NCBI RefSeq assembly: GCF_001007995.1
Contig: NZ_CP011389.1
Coordinates: 2,580,501 to 2,644,500 of the forward strand
Direction of reading: 5' to 3'
From: Deinococcus soli (ex Cha et al. 2016)
GTDB taxonomy: Bacteria > Deinococcota > Deinococci > Deinococcales > Deinococcaceae
Length of the DNA stretch: 64,000 nucleotides
The notes beneath the pieces are model-generated. The model worked only from the letters and a program-made list of their open reading frames with translations. It ran no database searches and had not been told where the DNA came from. A program made the position numbers and the translations under genes. Every line of letters starts with the position of its first letter. Within the stretch, counting starts at the first letter, position 1. This document shows, piece after piece, positions 1-13,802 of this stretch.

Positions 1-6
1 GCGCCC

Positions 7-522
7 GTGACGTTCCTGGTGGCCAGCCCGCACCTGCGGGGCAGCCTGTTCGAGGGCGCGGTGATCCTGCTGCTGGAGCACGACACGAAGGGCGCGATGG
101 GCCTGATCGTGAACGCGCCCATGACCCAGAGTGTGCAGGAGCTGATGCCGGAACTCACGGGGCACCCGGAGGTCGCGTGGCTGGGCGGTCCGGTGGACCC
201 GACGCTCGGCTGGTGCCTGTACGCGCAGCCGGTGGACATGGAGGGCGAGCTGCGCCTCGTGCCGGGCCTGACGGTGTCCAGCAGCCTGGATGTGCTGCGG
301 GCGGTGGAGCGCAGCGGGCAGCCGTTCATGCTGGTGCTGGGGTATGCCGGGTGGGGTGCGGGCCAGCTGACCGAGGAGGCGCGTGAGGGGACGTGGGTGT
401 GGGTGGAGCAGACCACGCCGGAGTTGCTGTGGGATGTGCCCGCAGCGGAGCGCTGGCAGTCGGCGCTGGACCGCCTGGGCGTGGACGCCTCGCGGATCGT
501 GCCGGGCGGCGCACAGGCGTAG
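7..522 (+). CDS. yqgE: YqgE/AlgH family protein (5' end possibly outside window)
   Basis: This is a 171-aa protein of the YqgE/AlgH (UPF0301) family, whose molecular function is not settled. Family signatures are visible: GAMGLIVN near residues 29-36, LGGPV near 59-63 and GYAGWGAGQL near 112-121. The length is close to the usual 180-190 aa. The GTG at position 7 is the first possible start inside the window, but the two codons before it are open and in frame, so the true start could lie upstream. The next gene lies on the same strand after about 135 nt. Confidence 0.85.
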   Translation: MTFLVASPHLRGSLFEGAVILLLEHDTKGAMGLIVNAPMTQSVQELMPELTGHPEVAWLGGPVDPTLGWCLYAQPVDMEGELRLVPGLTVSSSLDVLRAVERSGQPFMLVLGYAGWGAGQLTEEAREGTWVWVEQTTPELLWDVPAAERWQSALDRLGVDASRIVPGGAQA

Positions 523-657
523 AACCCGGCGGCTTCACGGAAGGTTGACCGGTCTGGGTGGCCGGTCATTTCCGTTTGTGTGAACGGTCGGTCACCTCTA
601 GACTGGCGTGTCCACTCTGCCGCGCCGCCTCCCGATCCGATTCCAGCAGGTGCCGTC

Positions 658-3012
658 ATGCTCGAACAACCGCAACGCAAGGGCCAGAAGGCCAAACCGA
701 AACAGCCCACGAAGACCGCCGCCGCGCGTCCCACTCAGCCCGCCCCGCTGAAGGTGGGGCGCACACCTGCCGCGCCCCGCAAGGGGGTGAAGGCTGCGCC
801 GATGATCGGCCCGCAACTGCCCCCCGGCGCGCGCAAGACCACCCCCAGGACGCTGCCTACCCCGAACCTGAAGGTCACGGGCCGCCCCGCCACCCCACCC
901 CGCGAGGCCGGGGGGATCATGGGGTTCTTCCGCAAGCAGCTGACGGGCCTGCACGCCAGTGCCACGAAGAACCTGCCGGGCCTGCTGGAGGGTGCGAAGA
1001 AGGTCGTCAGGGGCGCCGCTGACTTTGCAAAGAACCCCGTCAAGGGCGTCGCCAACGGTGTGTCGGCCGCCGGGAAGTTTGCCGGGGCGAAGGTCGAGCA
1101 GTTCAGGAAGTGGTACGCCACGCCGGAAGGCAAGGCGAAATTCTGGAAGGGCGTCGCCGTGACAGCGGTGGCCGTGGCGACCGTCGCCACCGGCGGGGCC
1201 CTGACGGCCCCGGCCCTGGCCCTGGCGGCCGGGATCAGCGCCGGGGGCGGTATCGCCGCGCAGGTCGTGGAGAACAAGGTCTTCAACGCCGCTGCGAAAG
1301 CCAGGGCGCAGAAGGACAAGAAGTACACGTTCAAGGAACGCGCCACCTTCGAGGGCGTCACCGCCAGGAGTATCGCCGTGGACGCCATCGTGGGCAGCGT
1401 GGGCGGCCCGGTGTTCAAGTTCGCCGGGAAGGCCGTGGTCGGCGTGGGCCGCGCGTTCGGGAAGGGCCTCACGCCTGCCGCGCGGGGCCTCGGACACCTC
1501 GCGCAGGGCGCCCTGAAAGGCAGCGGGAAGGCTGCCGCGACCCTCGCCCGGCGCGTCCTGCCCGCAGGCGCGAAAACGGTCCTGAAGAACGCCGGGCGGC
1601 TCGCGCAGAAGTACCTCACGCAACCCGTGGGCCGCGCCGCCACCAGCGTCAAGAACGCCGTCACCACCGGCATCAGCAATGCGGCCACAAGGGCCGGGCA
1701 CGCCGCCCGCAAGGTCCGCGTCATGACCACCCGCCGCGCCCGTCAGGCCCGCGCGTACCTGAGAGCCCAGACACCCACCCTCCGCAAGCTGGCCAGCAAG
1801 GGCGCAGGTGCAATCACCGGCACCGTCCGGAAAAGCGCAGCCAAGCTTCGCGAGTGGGACAACACCGCCCTCTCGTACCTGCGCAACCACGTCCGCCAGA
1901 GCCCTGTCCTGAAAGCCGCCCGGCACCTGAGGGACGCCGTGGACGGCGCCGGGAACACCCTCAGTCGTCGCCTCACGAACGCCCGCGTCAAGGCCGCCGA
2001 CCATGTGGACGCCTGGAAGGCCACCCTGGGCGGCAAGATCAGCCAGACCAGCGTCGCCCGGCACGCCCGGCACCTCAGGGAAACCACCGTCCAGCGCCTC
2101 GACGACCTGATCGCCCGCAACCCCGACGGGCACGTCGCCAAGGCCATCGTGGAATTCCGCGCCAGCGGCGCGGCCATCCGCACGCACCTGAACAAGGTCT
2201 GGACGGACGCCAGCCACGACCTGAACAAGGACCTCTCGCGCCTGCTGGGCCGCCACGGCAGCGTCCAGGCTGACTTCAAGGTCCTGGCCGAGCAGGGCGC
2301 CCCCCTGACGTACCAGGCGGAGGTCGCCCACGCCCGTGCCCTGGCCGAGAAACGCCTGCGGGACAAGGTCGCGCAGGATACCGAGGCGGCCCTGCTGGCC
2401 CAGCCGAGTGCGCCGGGCGTCACCGTGAGTCCGGTGGTCATCCGGCAGCGGGCGCAAGCAGCGGCGGAGGACGCCGTGAAGAAATCGGCCGATCTGCTCA
2501 CCCGTCAGGCTGAGACGTTCGTCGCGCGGCATCCCTCCACCACCCTCCAGACGCTGGCCATGAAGACCGAGGCGCTGAACGCGTCGAAGAAAGCCATGGA
2601 GCGGTACTTCGGGAAGAACGCTGCCGACAAGGGGGCCTTCGAGCGGCTGGGCATGGCGCTCACCACCCCGGCCCGTGTGCCGATCAACGAGCGGCTGGAG
2701 AAGTACGGGAAGGTCGTGCAGGCGCTGCGCAGTACCACGCCTCTGGCCTCCATGGTCACGGTGGGATCGGACGCCGTGGACGAGGTGCTCAGCAAGGCCG
2801 CCGAGTCGGCCATCGCCGCGCCCGTGAAGGCGAAAGCGAAGGAACTCAAGGGCGAGAAGGACGAGAAGAGCAAGAAGAAGGCCACCGAGGAAGAAGCCAG
2901 TGGCCTGTTGAAAGTCGCCGAGGACGTCATGAAGGAAGTCTTCCCCAGCCTGAACCTGGATGAAATCCTGGATGACACCGCCAAACAGCTGAACATGAAG
3001 GCAGGCGACTGA
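658..3012 (+). CDS. Large basic Ala/Lys/Arg-rich protein with one hydrophobic segment; effector-like, function unknown
   Basis: I do not recognise a named family. From the ATG at 658 the protein is 784 aa. Residues 1-100 are Pro/Lys/Thr-rich and look disordered. A Gly/Ala/Val-rich hydrophobic stretch follows at about 166-206. A long helix-rich, strongly basic region (about 260-600) contains repeated ARHLR- and KAA-like patches. The C-terminus turns acidic after a Lys/Glu-rich linker (about 725-745). An in-frame GTG at 580 is possible but less likely, because it lies next to a TAGACT (599-604) that could be the promoter -10. The stop overlaps the next start (TGATG), so this gene and the next are translationally coupled. 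The layout, a big low-complexity protein with a membrane-active-looking segment followed by two small acidic proteins, resembles secreted effector plus chaperone loci. That role is inference. Confidence 0.75.
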   Translation: MLEQPQRKGQKAKPKQPTKTAAARPTQPAPLKVGRTPAAPRKGVKAAPMIGPQLPPGARKTTPRTLPTPNLKVTGRPATPPREAGGIMGFFRKQLTGLHASATKNLPGLLEGAKKVVRGAADFAKNPVKGVANGVSAAGKFAGAKVEQFRKWYATPEGKAKFWKGVAVTAVAVATVATGGALTAPALALAAGISAGGGIAAQVVENKVFNAAAKARAQKDKKYTFKERATFEGVTARSIAVDAIVGSVGGPVFKFAGKAVVGVGRAFGKGLTPAARGLGHLAQGALKGSGKAAATLARRVLPAGAKTVLKNAGRLAQKYLTQPVGRAATSVKNAVTTGISNAATRAGHAARKVRVMTTRRARQARAYLRAQTPTLRKLASKGAGAITGTVRKSAAKLREWDNTALSYLRNHVRQSPVLKAARHLRDAVDGAGNTLSRRLTNARVKAADHVDAWKATLGGKISQTSVARHARHLRETTVQRLDDLIARNPDGHVAKAIVEFRASGAAIRTHLNKVWTDASHDLNKDLSRLLGRHGSVQADFKVLAEQGAPLTYQAEVAHARALAEKRLRDKVAQDTEAALLAQPSAPGVTVSPVVIRQRAQAAAEDAVKKSADLLTRQAETFVARHPSTTLQTLAMKTEALNASKKAMERYFGKNAADKGAFERLGMALTTPARVPINERLEKYGKVVQALRSTTPLASMVTVGSDAVDEVLSKAAESAIAAPVKAKAKELKGEKDEKSKKKATEEEASGLLKVAEDVMKEVFPSLNLDEILDDTAKQLNMKAGD

Positions 3013-4049
3013 TGTTCGGTCTGTTCAGGAAGAAGCAGGAGGAACCACACCTGCGCGGCGGCGTTGAGGTGGGGGAGATGCGCGAGAACGCCCTGACCAC
3101 CGTGGCGACGCTCGCAGCTGCCGGGGGCGAACCTCACTCGTTCCAGCAGGTGGGGGAGGATACGGCCACGTTCACCTACCGGGGCTTGACGGTCACGATG
3201 TCCATCGTGGCGAACCTCCTCGGTCTGTCCCTGACGACCCGCGTGCCGGAGTGCAATGCGTTGCGGGCGGGGTCGGTGGCGGAAAAGGCGTTTGCGTACC
3301 GCTGCATCGATCACGTGTGCTCGACCTGTGCGGGCGTGCGGGCGCAGTTCGATCCGGTGTCCGGCGAGCTGGTGCTGGGTGTGGAGTCGGCGGGCTTCGA
3401 CCGGCAGTTCCGGGCGGACACGCTCATCGACGTGGCGCTGTTCATGCTGGAGGAGGGCGTGATGGCGGCGCGGGCGTACCTGGGGCTGCCGTTCACGGAG
3501 GCCGCGCGGCCCAGCGTGTCGCAGTGGCTGGGCGGCTTCCATTACGGCGAGGGGTTCAACGTGTACCCGACGGCGACGGATGCATTCGCGGTGTTCATGC
3601 GGAAGAAGTACCAGGCCGAGGAACTCAGTCGGGACGCGACGTCGATTCTGCTCGCGTCGGGGCCGCTGCGTTTCGACGTGCGGTTCTTCGGGTGGCGCTT
3701 CGGGTACATGGTCGAGACGGCGACGCGTGGATTCCGGCACGCCGTGATGGATGACGGGCGGTACGTGCGGATTCAGGAGCGGCTCTCGCGGCCGGTGCGG
3801 GAGCCGGGGAACGCGGGGGACAGCGGCTGGAACTTCCGTGACCCGGCCGGATCGGCGATCGCGTACTTCCGGCCGGACGGGACGTTCGTGGTGGGCGAGT
3901 ACGGGTTCGGGAACGCGAAGACCGAGGAGAACGGCGCGGCGTTCGAGCGGGTGGCGACGCGGCACCTGCTGAACATGCGGTACATGACGTTCCTCGCGGA
4001 GGAATTCCCGGAGGAGCTGTACTCGGACGAGTCCAATCGCCCCAACTGA
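3012..4049 (+). CDS. Uncharacterised 345-aa protein coupled to the effector-like gene
   Basis: The ATG overlaps the upstream stop by one base (TGATG), so it is co-translated with the 784-aa protein. The N-terminus MFGLFRKKQEE is short and basic, followed by a compact alpha/beta domain (about residues 18-150). That domain alternates hydrophobic strands and helices in a way that loosely recalls YbjN/type III chaperone-like domains. Residues 150-345 form a second domain rich in aromatic residues (WLGGFHYGEGFN, FFGWRFGYMV) with no family I can name. No signal peptide or membrane helix is seen. A partner or chaperone role for the upstream protein is inferred from the coupling only. Confidence 0.75.
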   Translation: MFGLFRKKQEEPHLRGGVEVGEMRENALTTVATLAAAGGEPHSFQQVGEDTATFTYRGLTVTMSIVANLLGLSLTTRVPECNALRAGSVAEKAFAYRCIDHVCSTCAGVRAQFDPVSGELVLGVESAGFDRQFRADTLIDVALFMLEEGVMAARAYLGLPFTEAARPSVSQWLGGFHYGEGFNVYPTATDAFAVFMRKKYQAEELSRDATSILLASGPLRFDVRFFGWRFGYMVETATRGFRHAVMDDGRYVRIQERLSRPVREPGNAGDSGWNFRDPAGSAIAYFRPDGTFVVGEYGFGNAKTEENGAAFERVATRHLLNMRYMTFLAEEFPEELYSDESNRPN

Positions 4050-4104
4050 GCCCCCTGTCCCGCCGCCCCGGCGTGGGCAGGCGGGTGCATACCGGAGGAA
4101 TGAC

Positions 4105-4605
4105 ATGGCTGCGCAGATGGTGAAGAAGAAGGTCGTGAAGGTCGCCCCCCCACCCCGGGCGGCGGCGCCCCTGCCGGAGGGACTGGCGGCGGTGCGGGAC
4201 GCGCTGGGGGCGCTGGGGTTCGCGGTGCAGGCCGACGCGGAGTCCGGGCTGGCGTTCATGTTCGAGGGCGGGCAGTACTACGTGCCGGCGCAGGGGGACG
4301 ACGCGGGGTTCTATCACCTGCTGTTCCCGAACTTCTGGCCGCTGGAGTCCGACGAGGAGTACGGGCAGGCGCTGTTCGCGTGTGACGCCGTGAACCGCGA
4401 GGCGAAGCTGGTGAAGCTGCACACGGTGGACGGGGACGTGTGGGCGGGCGTGGAGGCGCTGCACGCGCAGCCGCAGGAGTTCGTGGCGGCCCTGCCGCGG
4501 TACCTGTCGTTCGTGCAGGAGGCGGTGCGGGTCTTCCGGGACGTGATGCTCGCCGCGCAGGAGGCCGAGGATTCGGCAGAGCTGCACCCGGAGCCGCTGG
4601 CCTGA
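4105..4605 (+). CDS. YbjN-like / type III secretion chaperone-fold protein
   Basis: This 166-aa protein starts at an ATG preceded by GGAGG with a 6-nt spacer. After a basic and Pro/Ala-rich lead (1-25) it has a single domain with the order helix, beta-meander, helix: a first helix around LAAVRDALGALGF, strands around LAFMFEGGQYYV, and a long C-terminal helix around residues 128-150. This is the arrangement of the YbjN family, which shares its fold with type III secretion chaperones; a Deinococcus YbjN protein is known to have that fold. It is third in a cluster with the 784-aa and 345-aa genes. The chaperone assignment is moderate and the partner is unknown. Confidence 0.65.
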   Translation: MAAQMVKKKVVKVAPPPRAAAPLPEGLAAVRDALGALGFAVQADAESGLAFMFEGGQYYVPAQGDDAGFYHLLFPNFWPLESDEEYGQALFACDAVNREAKLVKLHTVDGDVWAGVEALHAQPQEFVAALPRYLSFVQEAVRVFRDVMLAAQEAEDSAELHPEPLA

Positions 4606-4748
4606 TCCGGGGCGTGTGGGCGGGCCGTTTCCCGGACGGCCGGGGTGGGGAACGGCGGTGGTCGGCGGGCGCGTGTGGGTGGGGCGTGCTGTAATGCGGT
4701 GACGGCCCGCTGACCTTCACCCCGTTTACTGCTCAAGGAGTCATGACT

Positions 4749-6863
<2,115 letters not shown>

Positions 6864-6887
6864 GCCCAGCGTCATCGGCGGGGGAGG

Positions 6888-6914
6888 GGAGGCCACATCA
6901 GGCCTCCTCTTCTT
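6888..6914 (+). terminator. Intrinsic terminator of ppk1
   Basis: GGAGGCC (6888-6894) pairs with GGCCTCC (6901-6907) across a 6-nt loop and is followed by a T-rich stretch TCTTCTT. It sits 25 nt after the ppk1 stop. Confidence 0.65.
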
Positions 6915-6928
6915 GCTGTACCGCCAAC

Positions 6929-6962
6929 AAGGAACCCCCGGTGCGAACACCGGGGGTTCCTT
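6929..6962 (-). terminator. Strong hairpin at the ppk1/rpsA convergence
   Basis: A perfect 15-bp stem (6929-6943 with 6948-6962) closes a CGAA tetraloop, 14 nt past the rpsA stop. On the minus strand the stem runs into TTG-rich sequence rather than a clean T-tract, so it is a likely but not ideal terminator for rpsA. Confidence 0.65.
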
Positions 6963-6976
6963 GAAGATGGGGGGGT

Positions 6977-8656
<1,680 letters not shown>

Positions 8657-8767
8657 GAACTCCTGTCCTCCTGGGCGTGTGGCACGGGGGCCGCACGCCA
8701 GCCTGATACCTGCTTCCCGTGCAGGTCCGGTCCGGTGGACCGGGTGCATACGGCGCGGCAACACCTC

Positions 8768-8797
8768 AGTGTACCAGAGTCAAAGGACTTGCGGCAA
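8768..8797 (-). promoter_or_regulatory. rpsA promoter
   Basis: On the minus strand TTGCCG (8797-8792) and TACACT (8773-8768) are spaced by 18 nt. This would start an rpsA mRNA with a leader of about 105 nt. Confidence 0.6.
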
Positions 8798-8876
8798 CTG
8801 CGATCTAAACGCGGTCCAGCGATACTTGCCGCGTGTCCGCCCTGACGGGCCCCAGTCCGGCGCTGGAGGGGGGTGC

Positions 8877-8906
8877 TTGACGAATTGGCGCAGGGCCCTC
8901 TATACT
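8877..8906 (+). promoter_or_regulatory. tRNA-Gln promoter
   Basis: TTGACG (8877-8882) and TATACT (8901-8906) are separated by 18 nt and lie about 50 nt upstream of the mature tRNA 5' end. Confidence 0.75.
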
Positions 8907-8954
8907 TCCCCACGCTTCACCCGACGGCGAAGCGAGTCAGAGCAGGACCCGTGT

Positions 8955-9028
8955 TGGGGCATCGTCTAATGGCAGGACACCAGTCTCTGACACTGTCGAT
9001 CTAGGTTCGAGTCCTAGTGCCCCAGCCA
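8955..9028 (+). tRNA. tRNA-Gln (anticodon CUG)
   Basis: The cloverleaf is readable. The acceptor TGGGGCA (8955-8961) pairs with TGCCCCA (9018-9024), then comes discriminator G and an encoded CCA (9026-9028). The D arm spans 8964-8978 with a GTC/GAC stem. The anticodon loop is CTCTGAC with CTG at 8987-8989. The T arm CTAGG-TTCGAGT-CCTAG spans 9001-9017. The weak U-A first acceptor pair and overall sequence resemble bacterial tRNA-Gln. The outermost anticodon-stem pair (8980 with 8996) is C-U, a mismatch. Confidence 0.92.
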
Positions 9029-9033
9029 GAACG

Positions 9034-9060
9034 CCCACCCGAAAGGGTGGGTTTTTTCTT
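9034..9060 (+). terminator. tRNA-Gln terminator
   Basis: CCCACCC, loop GAAA, GGGTGGG, then six T residues (9052-9057): a textbook intrinsic terminator directly after the tRNA. Confidence 0.9.
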
Positions 9061-9154
9061 GCCGTATGCCGGAGCGGTAGGTGTGCAGGCGCCGGATGAG
9101 ATCCGGTGAGGGTACCCCCAACGGCGTGGCAGCGCTTCCAGCCCGGACGTGTCT

Positions 9155-9160
9155 TAGACT
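9155..9160 (+). promoter_or_regulatory. treS -10 element (leaderless start)
   Basis: TAGACT ends 7 nt before the treS ATG, with no Shine-Dalgarno sequence between them. This is the leaderless arrangement seen at many genes in this window. Confidence 0.6.
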
Positions 9161-9167
9161 CCGGATC

Positions 9168-10826
<1,659 letters not shown>

Positions 10827-10843
10827 TCCGGACCTCCTGCGCC

Positions 10844-11350
10844 TCAGGCCGGGTGCAGCAGCGTACTCCGGGCCTCGAGGGCAATGCTGCCCGTGCTGTC
10901 CAGCCGGTCCAGCAGGGCGTCGAAGGTCCAGTCCTGCGCCCACACCCGCTTGAGGGCCTGGAGGGTCGCCGTGCCCGGCGCGAGGAACGGCGCGTCCTCG
11001 CCCCGCGCGGCGCCCGGGCGGCGCACCCGCACCATGCCGCCCACCGGCAACGACGCGCGGGCCACCGTGCGGTAGAACGCCTGCACCGCGTCGTCCATCA
11101 GGTACGACGTGCGGATCAGCGCCTGCGCCTGCGCCGCCAGGGGCTCCAGGGCGTCCTCGTCGATACGGGCCGGGCGGATCGGGGAAAAGAGTCGCCGCAG
11201 CTGCTCGGGCAGGTTCCCGCCCCGGTAGAAGGCCTCCTCGAACGCGGGCGGCACGATCACGCCCGGCGTACCCAGCGCCAGCAGGCGGGTCACCTCGGCC
11301 TGATCGGCGGCCGGGACGGCGGGAGCGTGGGCCTCCGCGAAGGTCAGCAT
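10844..11350 (-). CDS. Uncharacterised 168-aa protein
   Basis: I do not recognise a family. The protein is soluble and helix-rich, with no signal peptide or membrane segment, and ends in [37 protein letters not shown] patch near residues 30-51 is the most distinctive stretch. The start ATG has TATGCT 6 nt upstream, so the gene is probably transcribed leaderless on its own. It converges on treS with only 17 nt between stops and precedes nothing obvious in function. It is likely a lineage-specific Deinococcus protein. Confidence 0.7.
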   Translation of the reverse strand: MLTFAEAHAPAVPAADQAEVTRLLALGTPGVIVPPAFEEAFYRGGNLPEQLRRLFSPIRPARIDEDALEPLAAQAQALIRTSYLMDDAVQAFYRTVARASLPVGGMVRVRRPGAARGEDAPFLAPGTATLQALKRVWAQDWTFDALLDRLDSTGSIALEARSTLLHPA

Positions 11351-11369
11351 GCCAGCAGCATAGCCCCGC

Positions 11370-12242
11370 TCACCCCATGCGGCTGCGCATCCAGGCCTTC
11401 ACGCTGCTCGCCCCCGGCGTGTCCCGCACCAGCACCGCCGCGAAGCCCCCGTCAAAGGGGCACACGACGAGCACCCGGTCCTGGAATTCCAGCTGCGCGG
11501 CCTTCAGCGGCAGCCCGGTCCGCAGGTGCGGCGCGAGCGTCTGCGCGGCCGTCAGCAGGAACTTCAGGTACGTGCCCACCTGCGCGTTCAGCAGGTCCGG
11601 GGCGGTCAGCGGTTCACCCTGCGGGTCGAAGGCACACGCGGCTGTCACGCCCGGCAGGACGCTCAGGCCTGCCACGAACATCTGCGCCTGCTGTCGCACC
11701 CGGTCCGGGGTGGGCGGCGCGGCGACCACGGCCGCGCCACGTGCCCCTCCAGTGACCTGAACTGCCGGGGCCGGTGACGGCGTTCCCCCCTTAGGGACCG
11801 CCACGGGAGGAGAGGCGGCAGGTCGGGGTGGCGGGCGAGTGTCCGGGGCGTCGGCGGGCAGCACGTCCCGGCGCCCCAGCCAGCCCTGCAGCGCCGGGAA
11901 CAGCACGCCGGGCCGCAGGGGCTTGCGCAGCACGTCCAGCACCTCCAGCGTCTCGGCCTCGGCGCGCAGGTCGGCTTCGATGATGCCGGTCATGAACGCC
12001 ACGGGCAGCGCCGGGTGCGTGCGCCGCAACTGCCGCGCGAGGTCCACGCCGCTCATGCCCGGCATGCGGACGTCGGTCAGGACCAGGGCCGTGTCGGGGG
12101 TGAGGGCCTCCAGCGCCGCCGCCCCACTCTCGGCCGTGACGACCGTCATGTGCGGCGAGAGCAGGTACTCCAGGGTGTGGAGTACGCCAGGGCTGTCATC
12201 CACGATGAGGATCGTGGGTCGCCGGGCCGCCGCGTTGGTCAT
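11370..12242 (-). CDS. Response regulator: receiver domain fused to a Roadblock/LC7-like domain
   Basis: The N-terminal receiver domain (about 8-125) has the acidic pair DD15-16, phospho-acceptor Asp57 (LTDVRMPG) and Lys107 (LRKPLRP), so it should be phosphorylated by a histidine kinase. A Pro/Ala-rich linker (about 128-175) joins it to a C-terminal domain (about 180-290) whose helix-strand pattern ([35 protein letters not shown]) fits Roadblock/LC7 domains, which partner small GTPases such as MglA. No DNA-binding output is present. TAGGCT lies 6 nt before the ATG (leaderless). No kinase is adjacent. The receiver call is firm; the Roadblock call is moderate. Confidence 0.8.
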   Translation of the reverse strand: MTNAAARRPTILIVDDSPGVLHTLEYLLSPHMTVVTAESGAAALEALTPDTALVLTDVRMPGMSGVDLARQLRRTHPALPVAFMTGIIEADLRAEAETLEVLDVLRKPLRPGVLFPALQGWLGRRDVLPADAPDTRPPPRPAASPPVAVPKGGTPSPAPAVQVTGGARGAAVVAAPPTPDRVRQQAQMFVAGLSVLPGVTAACAFDPQGEPLTAPDLLNAQVGTYLKFLLTAAQTLAPHLRTGLPLKAAQLEFQDRVLVVCPFDGGFAAVLVRDTPGASSVKAWMRSRMG

Positions 12243-12367
12243 GTGTCCAGCCTAGCGGCCAGGGTGTATCAGCGGCTTCACAAACCGGCGCCCGACTGTG
12301 AAAATTATCACCCTGCACTCATCCGGGCGGGCGCGGCCACCACACAGCCCGCCGCTATCCTGCGCGT

Positions 12368-12442
12368 ATGACCAGCTCCTGCCACCCTCGCCACGCGCCC
12401 GCCGGGAAGCACACGCCGCCCCGTCAGGCGGACGCCGCGTGA
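12368..12442 (+). CDS. 24-aa leader ORF overlapping the HD hydrolase start
   Basis: An ATG lies 6 nt after TATCCT (12356-12361), so it would be the first codon of a leaderless mRNA. The 24 codons (MTSSCHPRH..., His/Pro/Ala-rich) end in a TGA that overlaps the GTG start of the downstream HD gene as GTGA. The only good promoter for the HD gene therefore forces translation of this peptide first. The peptide resembles nothing known. Its role, if any, is probably to deliver ribosomes to the next start by re-initiation. Confidence 0.55.
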   Translation: MTSSCHPRHAPAGKHTPPRQADAA

Positions 12443-13107
12443 ACGCCCTGCACCCCCTGCTGGCCCTCGACCCGCGCCTGCCCGCCGTGTGGGCCTGGGT
12501 ACAGGTGCAGATGCGCCCCGACGCCGCGCACGACGACGCGCACCTGGCCCGCGTGGCCCGCTGGACCATCCGCTGCGCCCCCGATCAGGCGCCCGCGCTG
12601 GCCGTCGCCGCCGCCCTGACGCACGACGTCGTGAACCTCCCCAAGAACCACCCGGACCGCGCCCACGCCAGCGACCTCAGCGCCCAGGCGGTCCTGAGCC
12701 AGCTGCCCAGGCTGGGCTTCACCCCGGACGACGCCCGCTGCATCGCGGACGCCGTGCGCGACCACAGCTACTCGCGCGGCGCGACCCCCACCACCCCGCT
12801 GGGCCGCGCTCTACAGGACGCCGACCGGCTCGACGCGCTGGGCGCACTGGGTGTGCTGCGCGTCGCGGGCGTCGGCGGACAGCTGGGCCGCGCCCTGCTG
12901 CACCCGGACGACCCCTGGGCCGAGACGCGCGCCCCCGACGACCTCGCCTACACCATCGATCACTTCTTCACCAAACTGCTGCGCCTGGACGGCACGTTCC
13001 TGACCCCCGCCGGGCAGGCCGAGGCCAGACGCCGCACCCTGACCATGCGCGCCTTCCTCGCCGAACTCGCCAGCGAACTGGAAATCGCGCCGCCCCAGCA
13101 GGGGTGA
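12439..13107 (+). CDS. YedJ-like HD-domain phosphohydrolase
   Basis: This 222-aa HD-superfamily metal-dependent phosphohydrolase is most like the YedJ family. Metal-binding residues are visible: His31 (DAAHDDAH), His62-Asp63 (ALTHDVVNLPKNHP), and a distal Asp in LQDADRLDALGALG. The NLPKNHP stretch and C-terminal DHFFTKLLRL are typical of YedJ. The physiological substrate is not established for the family. The GTG start overlaps the TGA of a 24-aa leader ORF, and no Shine-Dalgarno sequence is evident, so re-initiation is likely. A convergent histidine phosphatase follows beyond a long hairpin. Confidence 0.88.
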   Translation: MNALHPLLALDPRLPAVWAWVQVQMRPDAAHDDAHLARVARWTIRCAPDQAPALAVAAALTHDVVNLPKNHPDRAHASDLSAQAVLSQLPRLGFTPDDARCIADAVRDHSYSRGATPTTPLGRALQDADRLDALGALGVLRVAGVGGQLGRALLHPDDPWAETRAPDDLAYTIDHFFTKLLRLDGTFLTPAGQAEARRRTLTMRAFLAELASELEIAPPQQG

Positions 13108-13115
13108 TGGTGACC

Positions 13116-13157
13116 GGTTGATGGTTGAGAGAGGTCACCTGCTCTCAACCATTGACC
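13116..13157. terminator. Bidirectional hairpin between convergent genes
   Basis: A 16-bp stem including G-U pairs (13116-13131 with 13142-13157) encloses a 10-nt loop. It lies between the stop of the HD hydrolase and the stop of the histidine phosphatase, as expected for a shared terminator. Confidence 0.6.
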
Positions 13158-13166
13158 TTCAACCCT

Positions 13167-13802
13167 CTACTCCAGGTGCGCGTGGTCGTTGTACGTCACG
13201 AGCGCCCAGCGCGCCCCCGCCCCCCGCCCGGTGCGGGTCAGGGTGGTGAGGCTGGTGTGGGACAGCCCGTATGGGAACGGTAGGACGTAGCCGGGTTGCG
13301 GCCGGGCAGGCCAGCCGAACAGGTCGCACAGCAGCGCCCGGATCGCCGCGCCGTGCGTGAACGCGATCACGCGCCCGCCCGGCAGTTCCTCGGCCCAGTC
13401 GCGCAGGCGGGCGCCGACCTGCGACAGGCTCTCGCCGTCCGGGGCGGGCGTGCCCCACGGGTCCAGCTGCCACCGCGCGTAGCGGTCGTCGCCCAGGACC
13501 TCGTCGGTCGTGACGCCCTCGAACACCCCGAAGTGCAGTTCCCGCAGGCGGACATCCAGCGTCAACGGCGTGCCCGCCGGGAGGCTCAGCTCCGCCGTGC
13601 GGGCCGCGCGCGCCAGATCACTGCTGAACACCTGGTCGAACACCCGCCCCGCCAGCCGGGGCCGCAGACGCGCTGCCTGATCCTCTCCGGCCGCGCCCAG
13701 CGGCGTGTCGGACCAGCCCTGCCAGCGGCCCGCGCCGTTCCAGTCGGTCGCGCCGTGTCGCACCAGGGTCAGGTGCAACCCGTCAGTCACGCCCTCGGTC
13801 AC
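13167..13802 (-). CDS. Histidine phosphatase family protein (phosphoglycerate mutase-like)
   Basis: This 211-aa protein has the RHG catalytic motif at residues 15-17 ([10 protein letters not shown]), the conserved Arg/Glu of [10 protein letters not shown], and the second histidine in [10 protein letters not shown]. It belongs to the branch with cobalamin/alpha-ribazole phosphatases and broad-specificity PGM-like phosphatases; the substrate cannot be set from sequence. The GTG start overlaps the TGA of the upstream thioesterase (GTGA), so the two are co-translated. A hairpin follows the stop. Confidence 0.88.
   Translation of the reverse strand: MTEGVTDGLHLTLVRHGATDWNGAGRWQGWSDTPLGAAGEDQAARLRPRLAGRVFDQVFSSDLARAARTAELSLPAGTPLTLDVRLRELHFGVFEGVTTDEVLGDDRYARWQLDPWGTPAPDGESLSQVGARLRDWAEELPGGRVIAFTHGAAIRALLCDLFGWPARPQPGYVLPFPYGLSHTSLTTLTRTGRGAGARWALVTYNDHAHLE

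Noticed and set aside
598..2532. Minus-strand frame antisense to the 784-aa gene
   Set aside because: The plus-strand frame has a sensible Lys/Ala codon pattern and couples to the next gene; the antisense frame is low-complexity and has no start signal.
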